This document shows positions 55,870 to 63,942 of a stretch of DNA of 64,000 nucleotides, one piece after another. Each line of letters starts with the position of its first letter. Position 1 is the stretch's first letter. The stretch spans positions 62,001-126,000 of the forward strand of contig NZ_JADWPD010000010.1 in the NCBI RefSeq assembly GCF_017308975.1. Reading direction: 5' to 3'. Origin of the DNA: Amycolatopsis sp. MtRt-6. GTDB lineage: Bacteria > Actinomycetota > Actinomycetes > Mycobacteriales > Pseudonocardiaceae. A model generated the notes under the pieces. That model was not told where the DNA came from. It worked only from the letters and a program-made list of their open reading frames with translations, and did not search any database. Made by a program: the position numbers and the translations under genes.

Positions 55870-57393
55870 TCAGGACGGAAGCAGGTCCGCCGGCCGTGTC
55901 CCGGCCGCTGTCAGCGGCAGGCCGAGGGCGACGCGCTCGGTGAGCCACGGGCTCGGCCGGTAGCGGGGGTCGCCGGTGGCCGCGGTGAGGCCGTGCAGGA
56001 TGCGCAGCACCACGTCGCCGCCGACGAAGTCGCCCCACGCCAGCGGACCACGGGGGTAGCCGAGGCCGAGGCGGACCGCGGTGTCGATGTCCGCCGGCGT
56101 GGCCAGGTGCTGGCCCGCGATGAAGCAGGCCGTGTTGACGATCGACGCCAGCAGGCGCTGGGCGATCGGGGCGGGCCCGTCGCGGACGACCGTCACGGGG
56201 CGGCCGGTCGCGGCCAGCGCACCCCAGGCGGCGCGGCCCGCCGCCGGGTCGAGGCCGGCGTGCACCGACATCGTCAGCCGTCGTTCGTAGCCACCCAGCG
56301 GATCGACGCCGGCGACGCGGTCCAGCGGCAGCCCGGCGCGGGTTCCGGCATCCACTGTGGACTCGCCGTAGAGCGGGACGAGCAGGATCGCGTCCGGGTA
56401 GGCGTCGGAAACCACGTGGACGCCCGCGGACGACAGCGCGCGGGCGAGGTGCTCGTCGGCGGTGAACACCGGGCTCGACGGCTTCGGCGGGGCGGCGGGC
56501 TCGTCGGCGACCTGCTGCTTGCCGTCGGCGTAGGCGTAGAAGCCCTCGCCGTTCTTGCGTCCGAACAACCCGGCGGCCACGCGCGGCCGGGTCAGCCACG
56601 ACGGCCGCAGCCGCGGGTCGCCGTGGAAGCCGCTCCAGATGCTTTCCAGGACGGCGTGCGAGACGTCGAGGCCGGTGAGGTCGAGCAGCTCGAACGGGCC
56701 GAGCTTCAGGCCGAGGACGTCACGGGCGATGCGGTCGACGTCGGCGGGCTCGGCCAGCGCCTCGGCGAGGATCTGCAGCGCCTCGGTGTTCAGGCCGCGG
56801 CCGGCGTGGTTGACCAGGAAGCCGGGCGCGTCCTTGGCGAGCACCGGCTCGTGTCCCCAGCTCCTGACCAGCTCGAGCGCCTGGCCGGGCAGCCAGTCGT
56901 GGGTGCGGGCGCCGGGCACGACCTCGACCAGCCGCATCAGCGGCACCGGGTTGAAGAAGTGCAGGCCGACCAGCCGGCCGGGCTCGGCCAGCCCGGCGGC
57001 GATCTCGGTGACCGACAGCGAGCTCGTGTTCGTCGCGAAGATCGTCTCCTGTGGACAGACGCGCTCGAGGTTCGCGAACAGGGCGCGCTTGGTCTCGAGG
57101 TCTTCCCGGACGGCTTCGACCACGAGGTCGACGCCGTCCGCGGGCGCGTCGGGGGCGTCGACGGCGACCAGCCGCTGCTTCACCGCCTGCGGTTCGCCGG
57201 CGAGCTTGCCCTTGGCGGCGAGCTTGTCGATCATCCCGCCGACGTACTCGATCGCCTCGGCGACGGCCTCGCGCCGGACGTCGGCCAGCTCGACCGTCAC
57301 CCCCGCGGTCGCGGCCAGCTGGACGATCCCGCGGCCCATCACCCCGGTGCCGATCACCCGGATCCTGCCGACCTTCCCGGCCCACCCCGTCAC
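55870..57393 (-). CDS. 3-hydroxyacyl-CoA dehydrogenase (PaaH/FadB-type)
   Basis: 507 residues. NAD-binding VIGTGVMGRGIVQLAA (about 12-27), FATNTSSLSVTEIA, GLHFFNPVPLMRLVEVVPG (catalytic His in HFFNP), and two C-terminal dimerisation domains (VAGLFGRKNGEGFYAY near residue 275; LGYPRGPLAWGDFVG near 450). The double C-terminal domain and size match 3-hydroxyadipyl/3-hydroxybutyryl-CoA dehydrogenases. No other beta-oxidation or phenylacetate gene is adjacent. Confidence 0.88.
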   Translation of the reverse strand: MTGWAGKVGRIRVIGTGVMGRGIVQLAATAGVTVELADVRREAVAEAIEYVGGMIDKLAAKGKLAGEPQAVKQRLVAVDAPDAPADGVDLVVEAVREDLETKRALFANLERVCPQETIFATNTSSLSVTEIAAGLAEPGRLVGLHFFNPVPLMRLVEVVPGARTHDWLPGQALELVRSWGHEPVLAKDAPGFLVNHAGRGLNTEALQILAEALAEPADVDRIARDVLGLKLGPFELLDLTGLDVSHAVLESIWSGFHGDPRLRPSWLTRPRVAAGLFGRKNGEGFYAYADGKQQVADEPAAPPKPSSPVFTADEHLARALSSAGVHVVSDAYPDAILLVPLYGESTVDAGTRAGLPLDRVAGVDPLGGYERRLTMSVHAGLDPAAGRAAWGALAATGRPVTVVRDGPAPIAQRLLASIVNTACFIAGQHLATPADIDTAVRLGLGYPRGPLAWGDFVGGDVVLRILHGLTAATGDPRYRPSPWLTERVALGLPLTAAGTRPADLLPS

Positions 57394-57430
57394 GTCGTGC
57401 CGCCTTCCGCCGTTGGACTCCCGCCCCAGC

Positions 57431-58099
57431 CTAGAGCCCGACGAACTCCGCCATCCGCTTCGCCGAGTGGGCGAAGAACGCGTCGGCCGGGTCGACGCTG
57501 CCGACGTACTGGCCGAACAGCTCGAAGCTGATCGCGCCGAACAGCTGGGTCCACGCCATGATCAGCCGGGCCACGGTCTCGGGGCCGGCGAGGATCCCGA
57601 GGACCTTCGTGAGCGTCTCGGCCTGGGCGCGCAGCTCGGGCGGGACTTCGTCCTCGGCCCGCACCTCGGTGTTCGTGAGCACCTTGACCAGGGCGAGCGC
57701 GACGCGGGAGGCCGGGACGACGGTGTCCTGCGGGGCCGCGTAGCCGGGGATCGGGGAGCCGTAGATGAGCGCGTACTCGTGGGGGTGGGCGCGGGCCCAG
57801 GCGCGCGTGCCCTGCCAGATCGCCAGCCAGCGGTCGCGGGGGTCGCCCTCGCCCGGGTCCGCCTGCTCGGCCGCCTCGCCGATCGCGTTGTAGGCGTCGA
57901 CGATCAGGTCGGTCAGCAGCCGGTCGCGGCTCGGGAAGTACCGGTAGATCGCGGACGACACCATGCCCAGCTCGCGGGCCACCGCGCGCAGCGAAAGCCC
58001 GTGCGCGCCGACCTCGGCGAGCTGCCGGCGGGCCTCGTCCTTGATCTCCTGGGTCAGTTCGGCACGGGCGCGGTCGCGTGCGGTGCGGGTGGCGGTCAT
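57431..58099 (-). CDS. TetR-family transcriptional regulator
   Basis: 222 residues. DNA-binding helix region: DEARRQLAEVGAHGLSLRAV, then ARELGMVSSAIYRYFPSRDR. The C-terminal TetR_C_13/WHG-type effector part includes AHPHEYALIYGSPIPGY. Divergent from the F420-type oxidoreductase gene; two identical palindromes between the genes fit mutual repression. Confidence 0.9.
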   Translation of the reverse strand: MTATRTARDRARAELTQEIKDEARRQLAEVGAHGLSLRAVARELGMVSSAIYRYFPSRDRLLTDLIVDAYNAIGEAAEQADPGEGDPRDRWLAIWQGTRAWARAHPHEYALIYGSPIPGYAAPQDTVVPASRVALALVKVLTNTEVRAEDEVPPELRAQAETLTKVLGILAGPETVARLIMAWTQLFGAISFELFGQYVGSVDPADAFFAHSAKRMAEFVGL

Positions 58100-58139
58100 G
58101 GGGATCAGTGTGCCACGACGAGAGCGGTGCACAAAAGCG

Positions 58140-58205
58140 AGAGCACTGCTCTTGACAGTGTGCAGCGCTCTGGTGTTCACTGCTCTTAACCGAGAGCACT
58201 GCTCT
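58140..58205. promoter_or_regulatory. Twin TetR operators and promoter
   Basis: AGAGCACTGCTCT occurs at 58140-58152 and 58193-58205, each a palindrome around one central base. A half site, AGAGC, is at 58121-58125. TTGACA (58152-58157) touches the first operator, and TTCACT (58176-58181), 18 bp further on, is a plausible -10 for the oxidoreductase gene. Confidence 0.8.
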
Positions 58206-58225
58206 CCCGAATCGCGGAGGACACC

Positions 58226-58672
58226 ATGACCGACACCCGCTACATCAAGCCCGGCAAGTCCACCAGCGTTTTCAACGAGGTGGTCGCGAAGCTGACGAAC
58301 CTGGGCGTGAGCGTCTGGGGCAGCCGGGTGCTGACCGTCGTGGGCCGCAAGAGCGGCGAGCCGCGTTCGGTGCCGGTCAACCTGCTGACCATCGACGGCG
58401 TCCGCTACCTCGTCGCCCCGCGCGGCGAGACGCAGTGGGTGCGCAACCTGCGTGCGGCCGGCCAGGGCACGCTGCGCGTCGGGCGCCGCGTCGAGACGTT
58501 CACCTTCCGCGAGCTGGCCCACGACGAGAAGCCGGGCATCCTGCGCGCCTACCTCAAGCGCTGGAAGTTCGAGGTCGGCGTGTTCTTCGACGGCGTCGAC
58601 GCCAAGGCGCCGGACGAAAAGCTGCGCGAGATCGCCCCGGGCTACCCGATCTTCGAGATCTTCACGAAGTAG
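58226..58672 (+). CDS. Deazaflavin (F420)-dependent nitroreductase-family protein
   Basis: 148 residues, split beta-barrel fold of the Ddn/DUF385 group: VLTVVGRKSGEPRSVPVNLL, YLVAPRGETQWVRNLRAAGQ and RVGRRVETFTFREL. Such enzymes use F420H2 to reduce quinones or xenobiotics. Ribosome site CGGAGGA. Under control of the divergent TetR, by operator position. Confidence 0.85.
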   Translation: MTDTRYIKPGKSTSVFNEVVAKLTNLGVSVWGSRVLTVVGRKSGEPRSVPVNLLTIDGVRYLVAPRGETQWVRNLRAAGQGTLRVGRRVETFTFRELAHDEKPGILRAYLKRWKFEVGVFFDGVDAKAPDEKLREIAPGYPIFEIFTK

Positions 58673-58862
58673 GTTTGCGCCGCCGCGTGAGGTTGGCCGC
58701 GACCAGCACCACGCCGACCAGGAACGCGGCCAGCCCGATGAGGAACCACAGCTTCTGCCCGGTCATGAAGCTGCCGGTGATGACACCGACGCCCTGCAGC
58801 ACCCAGACGGCGCCGACCAGCACGAGCACGACCCCGACCGCGAGGGTGATCCACCGCCTCAT
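58662..58862 (-). CDS. 66-residue two-helix membrane protein
   Basis: Two membrane helices: ITLAVGVVLVLVGAVWVLQG and WFLIGLAAFLVGVVLVAANL, with a basic tail TRRRKPTS. It overlaps the convergent oxidoreductase gene by 11 bp and lies nine bases upstream of the response regulator stop. Unknown function. Confidence 0.7.
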   Translation of the reverse strand: MRRWITLAVGVVLVLVGAVWVLQGVGVITGSFMTGQKLWFLIGLAAFLVGVVLVAANLTRRRKPTS

Positions 58863-58871
58863 CGACCCAGC

Positions 58872-59537
58872 TTAGGCGGGTCGCTCGTCCGGCACGAGCT
58901 TGTGGCGGTAGGCGTAGACGACGGCGTGCACGCGGTCCGGCAGCCCGAGCTTGCTCAGTACCCGGGACACGTGCGTCTTGACGGTCTCCTCGCCGACGTG
59001 CAGCTGCCGCGCGATCTCGGCGTTGCTGCAGGCGTTGGCGAGCAGCAGCAGCACCTCGCGTTCGCGGGAGGTCAGCCGGGCGAGCTCCGGGGGTTCGGCG
59101 GCCGCCGGTTCGAGGACCGCCGCGAACTTCGCGACCAGCCGCCGCGTCACCGAAGGGTCGATCAGCGCGTCCCCGCGCGCGGCGACCCGCATCGCCGCGA
59201 CCAGCTCCTCCGGCGCGAGGCTCTTCAGCAGGAACCCGCTCGCCCCGGCGCGCAGCGCGCGGTAGACGTACTCGTCGGCGTCGTAGGTCGTGAGCACGAG
59301 TACGCGGGTGTCGTTGCCCGGTGCGGCCAGGATCGCCTCGGTCGCGGCGAGGCCGTCGAGCCGCGGCATCCGGACGTCGAGGACGGCGACGTCCGGGCGG
59401 AGCCGCGCTGTCTCGGCGACGGCTTCGCGGCCGTCGGACGCCTCGCCGACGCAGGTGAAGTCGGGCTGGGTGTCGAGGAGCGCGCGCATCCCGGAGCGGA
59501 ACATCGCGTGGTCGTCGGCCAGCAGAACGCGGATCAT
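58872..59537 (-). CDS. NarL/LuxR-type response regulator
   Basis: 221 residues. Receiver domain with VLLADDHAMFRSGMRALL, phosphorylation Asp in VAVLDVRMPR (about residue 54) and Lys in LLKSLAPEEL; C-terminal LuxR helix-turn-helix LTSREREVLLLLANACSNAE. Overlaps the kinase gene by four bases; a cognate pair. Confidence 0.93.
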   Translation of the reverse strand: MIRVLLADDHAMFRSGMRALLDTQPDFTCVGEASDGREAVAETARLRPDVAVLDVRMPRLDGLAATEAILAAPGNDTRVLVLTTYDADEYVYRALRAGASGFLLKSLAPEELVAAMRVAARGDALIDPSVTRRLVAKFAAVLEPAAAEPPELARLTSREREVLLLLANACSNAEIARQLHVGEETVKTHVSRVLSKLGLPDRVHAVVYAYRHKLVPDERPA

Positions 59538-60697
59538 GTGCTCTCCACCGGGAAGGTCGTGCGCAGCTGCCAGTGTTCGCCGGTCTCGCCGTAGGAGACC
59601 TGGCCGCCGAACAGGGTGACGCGCTGCCGGATCCCGGCCAGGCCGCGGTGCGCGTGCTCCTTTTCTTCGCGGCGACCGGCGCGCAGGCCGTTGGTCACCG
59701 TGAGCACGACCTCGGTGCGGCCGTGGTTCAGCTCGACCTCGACCGGGCCCTGGCCGTGGCGCAGGGCGTTGGTGAGTGCCTCCTGGGCGATCCGGTAGAG
59801 CGCGATGTCGAGCGAACCCGGCAGGTCACGGGGCTCGCCGCGCAGCGTCAGCCGGGTGGGCAGGCCGGCCGCGCGGACGGTCTCGACCAGCTCGTCGAGG
59901 TTGTCGAGGCCCGGCTGCTCGGCCTGGGTTTCGGCGTGCAGCAGGTCGAGCAGCCGGCGCAGGTCGGCCATCGCGGAGCGGCTCGCCGACTCGACGGCGC
60001 CGAGCGACTTCCGCGCCGGTTCGGCACCGTCGGGGAGGCCGAGCCGGGCGGCGCCGGCGTGCACGCCGATGGCGCTGACGTGGTGGGAGATGACGTCGTG
60101 GAGGTCGCGCGCGATCGTGGTGCGTTCCTCGAGGACGGCCCGCCGGACGGCTTCTTCTTCGTGCTGACGGCGCTCGTCGGCCTCGCGCTCGAGATCGGCG
60201 ATGTAGGCGCGCCGGGCGGTGGTGTACCGGCCGACGAGCCACGGCAGCAGCGCGGAGACGCCGACGTTGATGGCGATGAGCCGCCAGTCGTCCGCGGTCC
60301 GGCCGCCGCCTTCGAGACAGCCGGCGATGACCCCGGCGAGCAGGGCACCGAGCGCGAGCACGGCGGGTTTCGTGCGCAGCCAGGCCCCGGCCCGGTAGCC
60401 GGCGATGAGGATGCCGGCGTTGTTGCCGGTGATGTACCCCTGGCAGGTGCAGAGGAGGAGCGGGGCACCGGCGAAGAGCAGGGCGTGCGCGAGCGCGACC
60501 CACCCGGAGTGCCGCGCGGCACCGGCGAGCGCGGCGTTGACGGCGACGCCGCCGAGCAGGATGACCCAGGCTCGCCACCCGGCCTCGCCGAGCGGACCGC
60601 GGAGGATGAAAAGGGCGGCGTCGCAGACTACGCAAACGAGCGCGACCAGCAGCGACTGCCGCCTCAGCGACCCCCGGATGTCCTGCACACCCGCCAC
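59534..60697 (-). CDS. Sensor histidine kinase (HisKA_3 type)
   Basis: 387 residues. Five or six membrane helices in the first 165 residues, then the dimerisation helix with the phospho-acceptor His in ARDLHDVISHHVSAIGVHAG (about 197), and an HATPase domain with YRIAQEALTNALRHG and RGLAGIRQRVTLFGG. No extracytoplasmic sensor loop of size; the signal may lie in the membrane. Paired with the NarL-type regulator downstream. Confidence 0.92.
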   Translation of the reverse strand: MAGVQDIRGSLRRQSLLVALVCVVCDAALFILRGPLGEAGWRAWVILLGGVAVNAALAGAARHSGWVALAHALLFAGAPLLLCTCQGYITGNNAGILIAGYRAGAWLRTKPAVLALGALLAGVIAGCLEGGGRTADDWRLIAINVGVSALLPWLVGRYTTARRAYIADLEREADERRQHEEEAVRRAVLEERTTIARDLHDVISHHVSAIGVHAGAARLGLPDGAEPARKSLGAVESASRSAMADLRRLLDLLHAETQAEQPGLDNLDELVETVRAAGLPTRLTLRGEPRDLPGSLDIALYRIAQEALTNALRHGQGPVEVELNHGRTEVVLTVTNGLRAGRREEKEHAHRGLAGIRQRVTLFGGQVSYGETGEHWQLRTTFPVEST

Positions 60698-60725
60698 TGT
60701 GCCCTAAGGCGGCGCGGAAGAGGGA

Positions 60726-60775
60726 GGGAACGCCCCGATGCGACGGAGGGGGGTGCGCGGCACCGGGGCGTTCCC
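60726..60775 (-). terminator. Inverted repeat after the DUF5666-type gene
   Basis: GGGAACGCCCCG (60726-60737) pairs with CGGGGCGTTCCC (60764-60775), 12 bp with a 26-base loop. It lies between the end of the DUF5666-type gene and the histidine kinase start, so it probably insulates the two transcripts. Confidence 0.65.
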
Positions 60776-60793
60776 AGTCAGCGGGCCAGTGGG

Positions 60794-61393
60794 TCAGTTC
60801 GTGGGGCGGCCCGGGTAGTCGCCGCCGCGGCGCTGGCCCGGCTGGCGCTGGCCCGGCTCGACGCCCTTGCCCAGCGACGTTGCCGTCGCCGTCTGACCCG
60901 ACACCTTCGCCACCACCGTCACGTTCGTGTCGCCCTGCTTCACGTCGCCCGTCTTCTGGGTCGACGAATCGAGCGTGTACGTCTGCTTGTAGCCGTCCTT
61001 GCTAGTCAGCGTCACCGACGTCGCGCTCAGCTCCGTCACGTCGCCCGTCTGCAGGCGCTCGGTCGTGTAGCCGCCGTTGCCGTCCGGCACCACGAAGTCG
61101 CCGTGGAGTGCTTCGCGCAACGCCGTCATCCCACCGCCGAGACCGCCGAAGCCGCCCTGGCCGCGGAACTGGCCGCCGCCGGGGCCGCCGAAGCCGCCCG
61201 GGCCCTGGGCCGTGTTGTCCGCGCTGCTGGTGCCCGCCCAGATCGCCGCGCCGCCGCCCGCCGCGATCACCACGGCGATGCCGGCCGCGATCGCCGTCTT
61301 CTTGCCGGACCAGCCCTTCTTCGGCGCGGCCGGGGCCGGATCGCCCCAGTTGGCGCCCTCGGGCTGGGTGTTCGGCATCGGCTCGGTCGTCAT
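60794..61393 (-). CDS. Membrane-anchored DUF5666-like protein
   Basis: 199 residues. A Pro-rich cytoplasmic start, one membrane helix (AIAAGIAVVIAAGGGAAIWA, about 34-53), a Gly/Phe-rich linker, and an outer domain (TGDVTELSATSVTLTSKDGY, then TQKTGDVKQGDTNVTVVAKV) like DUF5666. ATG behind GGAGGA. It is divergent from the OmpR-type regulator, and its upstream region has CACAGC repeats in its own orientation, so it is a probable target of that system. Confidence 0.75.
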   Translation of the reverse strand: MTTEPMPNTQPEGANWGDPAPAAPKKGWSGKKTAIAAGIAVVIAAGGGAAIWAGTSSADNTAQGPGGFGGPGGGQFRGQGGFGGLGGGMTALREALHGDFVVPDGNGGYTTERLQTGDVTELSATSVTLTSKDGYKQTYTLDSSTQKTGDVKQGDTNVTVVAKVSGQTATATSLGKGVEPGQRQPGQRRGGDYPGRPTN

Positions 61394-61443
61394 CGTGTCC
61401 TCCGGTGGTGCCCACACTGGTCCAGCTCAGGTTCACCGCCGCG

Positions 61444-61541
61444 GCTGTGTTTGAGCTGTGCGGAGCGTCAGCGGGCGCTGTGCCTCGACGACGGTCTCGA
61501 TCGCGCGAACCTTCACAGCAAACGCACAGCGACCACACAGC
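61444..61541. promoter_or_regulatory. Response-regulator binding repeats (CACAGC, 11-bp period), two clusters
   Basis: CACAGC occurs at 61514, 61525 and 61536, exactly 11 bp apart, 33-60 bp before the regulator ATG. Its complement GCTGTG occurs at 61444, 61455 and 61477, again at multiples of 11, upstream of the divergent DUF5666-type gene. Tandem 11-bp direct repeats are the usual OmpR/PhoB-type operator format. Confidence 0.75.
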
Positions 61542-61573
61542 GAACACCGACGCCGGGCCGTGAAGGTGGCACT

Positions 61574-62323
61574 ATGACCGCTATGAACGCCACGTCACCC
61601 GGCCCTGGCAAGGCCGACCTGCGGCGCGCCGACGGGAGCCCGGTGCGGGTCCTCGTCGTCGACGACGAGGCGACGCTGGCCGAGCTCGTGTCGATGGCCC
61701 TGCGGATGGAGGGCTGGGAGGTGCGCAGCGCGGGCGACGGCACGGAGGCCGTCCGGATCGCGCGCGACTTCCGCCCCGACGCCGTCGTCCTCGACGTCAT
61801 GCTCCCCGACTTCAACGGTCTCGAGGTGCTGCGCCGGATGCGGGCCGAGGCGCCGAACCTGCCGGTGCTCTTCCTCACGGCGAAGGACGCGGTCGAGGAC
61901 CGCATCGCCGGGCTCACCGCGGGCGGCGACGACTACGTCACCAAGCCGTTCAGCCTCGAAGAGGTCGCCCTGCGCCTGCGCGCGCTGCTGCGCCGGGCCG
62001 GCGGGGTCACCGGCGCGAGCGGGTCGACGCTGGTCGTCGGCGACCTCACCCTGGACGAGGACAGCCGCGAGGTGCACCGCGGCGGCGACCTCGTGCCGCT
62101 GACCGCCACCGAGTTCGAGCTGCTGCGCTACCTCATGCGCAACCCCAAGCGCGTGCTGTCGAAGGCGCAGATCCTGGACCGCGTGTGGAGCTACGACTTC
62201 GGCGGCCAGGCCAACATCGTCGAGCTCTACATCTCCTACCTTCGCAAGAAGATCGACGCCGACCGCGAGCCGATGATCCACACCATGCGGGGCGCCGGGT
62301 ATGTCCTCAAACCCGCCGGCTGA
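61574..62323 (+). CDS. OmpR-family response regulator
   Basis: 249 residues; ATG 61574 behind GAAGGTGG. Receiver: VRVLVVDDEATLAELVSMAL, Asp about 74 in VVLDVMLPD, Lys about 123 in DDYVTKPFSLEEV. Winged-helix DNA-binding domain: LTATEFELLRYLMRNPKRVL, then ANIVELYISYLRKKI. The 3' end overlaps the kinase start by 23 bp. It likely binds the CACAGC repeats at its own promoter, the divergent gene and the gene at 63943. Confidence 0.93.
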   Translation: MTAMNATSPGPGKADLRRADGSPVRVLVVDDEATLAELVSMALRMEGWEVRSAGDGTEAVRIARDFRPDAVVLDVMLPDFNGLEVLRRMRAEAPNLPVLFLTAKDAVEDRIAGLTAGGDDYVTKPFSLEEVALRLRALLRRAGGVTGASGSTLVVGDLTLDEDSREVHRGGDLVPLTATEFELLRYLMRNPKRVLSKAQILDRVWSYDFGGQANIVELYISYLRKKIDADREPMIHTMRGAGYVLKPAG

Positions 62324-63794
62324 ACGCAAGCGCTGGTCGCTGCGACGACGGCTGATCGTCCAGCTCGCCGCGCTGCTCGCCCTCGTGTGCGTGGTCGTCG
62401 GCGTCGTCACCGAGTTCGCGCTGAGCGAGTTCCTCATCGGCCAGCAGGACAAGCGCCTGGCCGCGGCGAGCGAACGCGGCAAGCACCCCGGTGAGCGCCC
62501 GCCGTGGGTGTACGGCGACACGCCGCCGCCCGACCCGCTGCGGGTGCTGGGCCAGGGCGACGGCACGCTCGCGGTCACGGTGACCGGCTCGGTGGTCCGG
62601 GCCAGCGTCCTGGACTTCGCCGGCGGGGCCACCGGGCAGGGCAAGAAGCCGCCGCTCAAGCCGATCACCGCGGAGCAGCTGAAAGCGCTGCTCGGGCTCG
62701 CGGCCGACGGCCGGGCCCGCAGCATCGACCTCGGTGGCAACCTCGGCGAGTACCGCGTCGTCTCGACGACGTCGCCGCGCGGGGACAAGACGGTCATCGG
62801 CCTGCCGCTGAAGGACGTCAACGAGACGCTCTGGCAGCTCGGGTTCATCCTCGGCGGCGTCGCGCTCGCCGGGATCGTGGTGGCGGGCGCGGTCGGCGCG
62901 GCGACGATCCGGCGCACCATGCAGCCGCTCGACCGGCTGGCGGCGACCGCGACCCGCGTCTCCGAGCTGCCGCTGGACCGCGGCGAGGTCGCGCTGTCCG
63001 AACGCGTCCCGGAGGCCGACACCGACCCGAACACCGAGGTCGGCAAGGTCGGCTCGGCGCTGAACCGGATGCTGCAGCACGTCGCGAACGCGCTGACCGC
63101 GCGGCACGCGAGCGAGAACCGCGTCCGCCAGTTCGTCGCGGACGCGAGCCACGAGCTGCGCACGCCGCTGGCGGCGATCCGCGGCTATGCCGAGCTGACC
63201 CGCCGCGGCGGCGAGCACGTGCCGCCGGACGTGGCGTTCGCGATGAGCCGCGTCGAATCCGAGTCCCGCCGGATGACGACGCTGGTGGAGGACCTGCTGC
63301 TGCTCGCCCGGCTCGATTCGGGCAGGCCGGTGGTGCACGAGTGGGTGGACCTGTGCCGCCTGGTGGCCGACGCGGTCGCGGACGCGCACGTCGCGGGCCC
63401 GGACCACAAGTGGCTGATGGACGTCCCTGGCGAGCCGATCGGTGTCCTCGGCGACGCGGGCCAGCTGCACCAGGTGGTGATCAACGTGCTGGCCAACGCG
63501 CGCACGCACACGCCACCGGGCACCACGGTGACGACCACACTGTCCACTGCGGACGGAATTGTCCGGCTGCGGGTGGCCGACGACGGCCCGGGCATCGCAC
63601 CGGAAGTCCTCCCGAACATCTTCGAGCGCTTCGCCCGCGGGGACAATTCCCGCTCGCGCGCGGCGGGCAGCACGGGGCTGGGCCTGGCGATCGTGGCCGC
63701 GGTGGTCGGCGCCCACAGCGGGCGGGTCGGGGTGCAGAGCCGCCCGGGGCGGACGGAGTTCGAGATCACGTTCCCGGAGGCACCGGCTCCCTAG
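62301..63794 (+). CDS. Sensor histidine kinase (HAMP-HisKA-HATPase)
   Basis: 497 residues. Two membrane helices (about 16-38 and 175-200) frame an extracytoplasmic sensor domain of about 135 residues; HAMP follows. Phospho-acceptor His about 287 in DASHELRTPLAAIRGYAELT; ATP-binding N box VINVLANARTH and G boxes DDGPGIAPEVL, then GLGLAIVAAVVGAHSG. Cognate of the overlapping OmpR-type regulator. Layout resembles the MprB/TcrY type. Confidence 0.93.
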   Translation: MSSNPPAERKRWSLRRRLIVQLAALLALVCVVVGVVTEFALSEFLIGQQDKRLAAASERGKHPGERPPWVYGDTPPPDPLRVLGQGDGTLAVTVTGSVVRASVLDFAGGATGQGKKPPLKPITAEQLKALLGLAADGRARSIDLGGNLGEYRVVSTTSPRGDKTVIGLPLKDVNETLWQLGFILGGVALAGIVVAGAVGAATIRRTMQPLDRLAATATRVSELPLDRGEVALSERVPEADTDPNTEVGKVGSALNRMLQHVANALTARHASENRVRQFVADASHELRTPLAAIRGYAELTRRGGEHVPPDVAFAMSRVESESRRMTTLVEDLLLLARLDSGRPVVHEWVDLCRLVADAVADAHVAGPDHKWLMDVPGEPIGVLGDAGQLHQVVINVLANARTHTPPGTTVTTTLSTADGIVRLRVADDGPGIAPEVLPNIFERFARGDNSRSRAAGSTGLGLAIVAAVVGAHSGRVGVQSRPGRTEFEITFPEAPAP

Positions 63795-63796
63795 CG

Positions 63797-63875
63797 CCCC
63801 AATGTGGCCTTCGGTGCGTTGAACGCAACCAAGGTGGCCTTCGGTGCGTTGAACGCAACCAAGGCCACATTGGGG
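63797..63875. repeat. Compound inverted/tandem repeat after the kinase gene
   Basis: CCCCAATGTGGCCTT (63797-63811) and AAGGCCACATTGGGG (63861-63875) form a perfect 15-bp outer stem. Between them a 30-bp unit beginning GTGGCCTTCGGTGCG is present twice in tandem (63804-63833, 63834-63863, the last two bases differing only in context), and each unit holds the small palindrome GCGTTGAACGC. It may act as terminator; it also looks like a dispersed intergenic repeat. Confidence 0.75.
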
Positions 63876-63881
63876 TGCATG

Positions 63882-63920
63882 CACAGCCGGCGCACAGCTT
63901 CGCCACAAGTTCACCACATG
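63882..63920 (+). promoter_or_regulatory. Response-regulator repeats before the last gene
   Basis: CACAGC at 63882 and 63893, CACAAG at 63904 and CACATG at 63915 keep the exact 11-bp period seen at the regulator's own promoter, 23-61 bp before the ATG at 63943. Confidence 0.7.
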
Positions 63921-63942
63921 CGCCGCCGACACGGTTGTCGTC

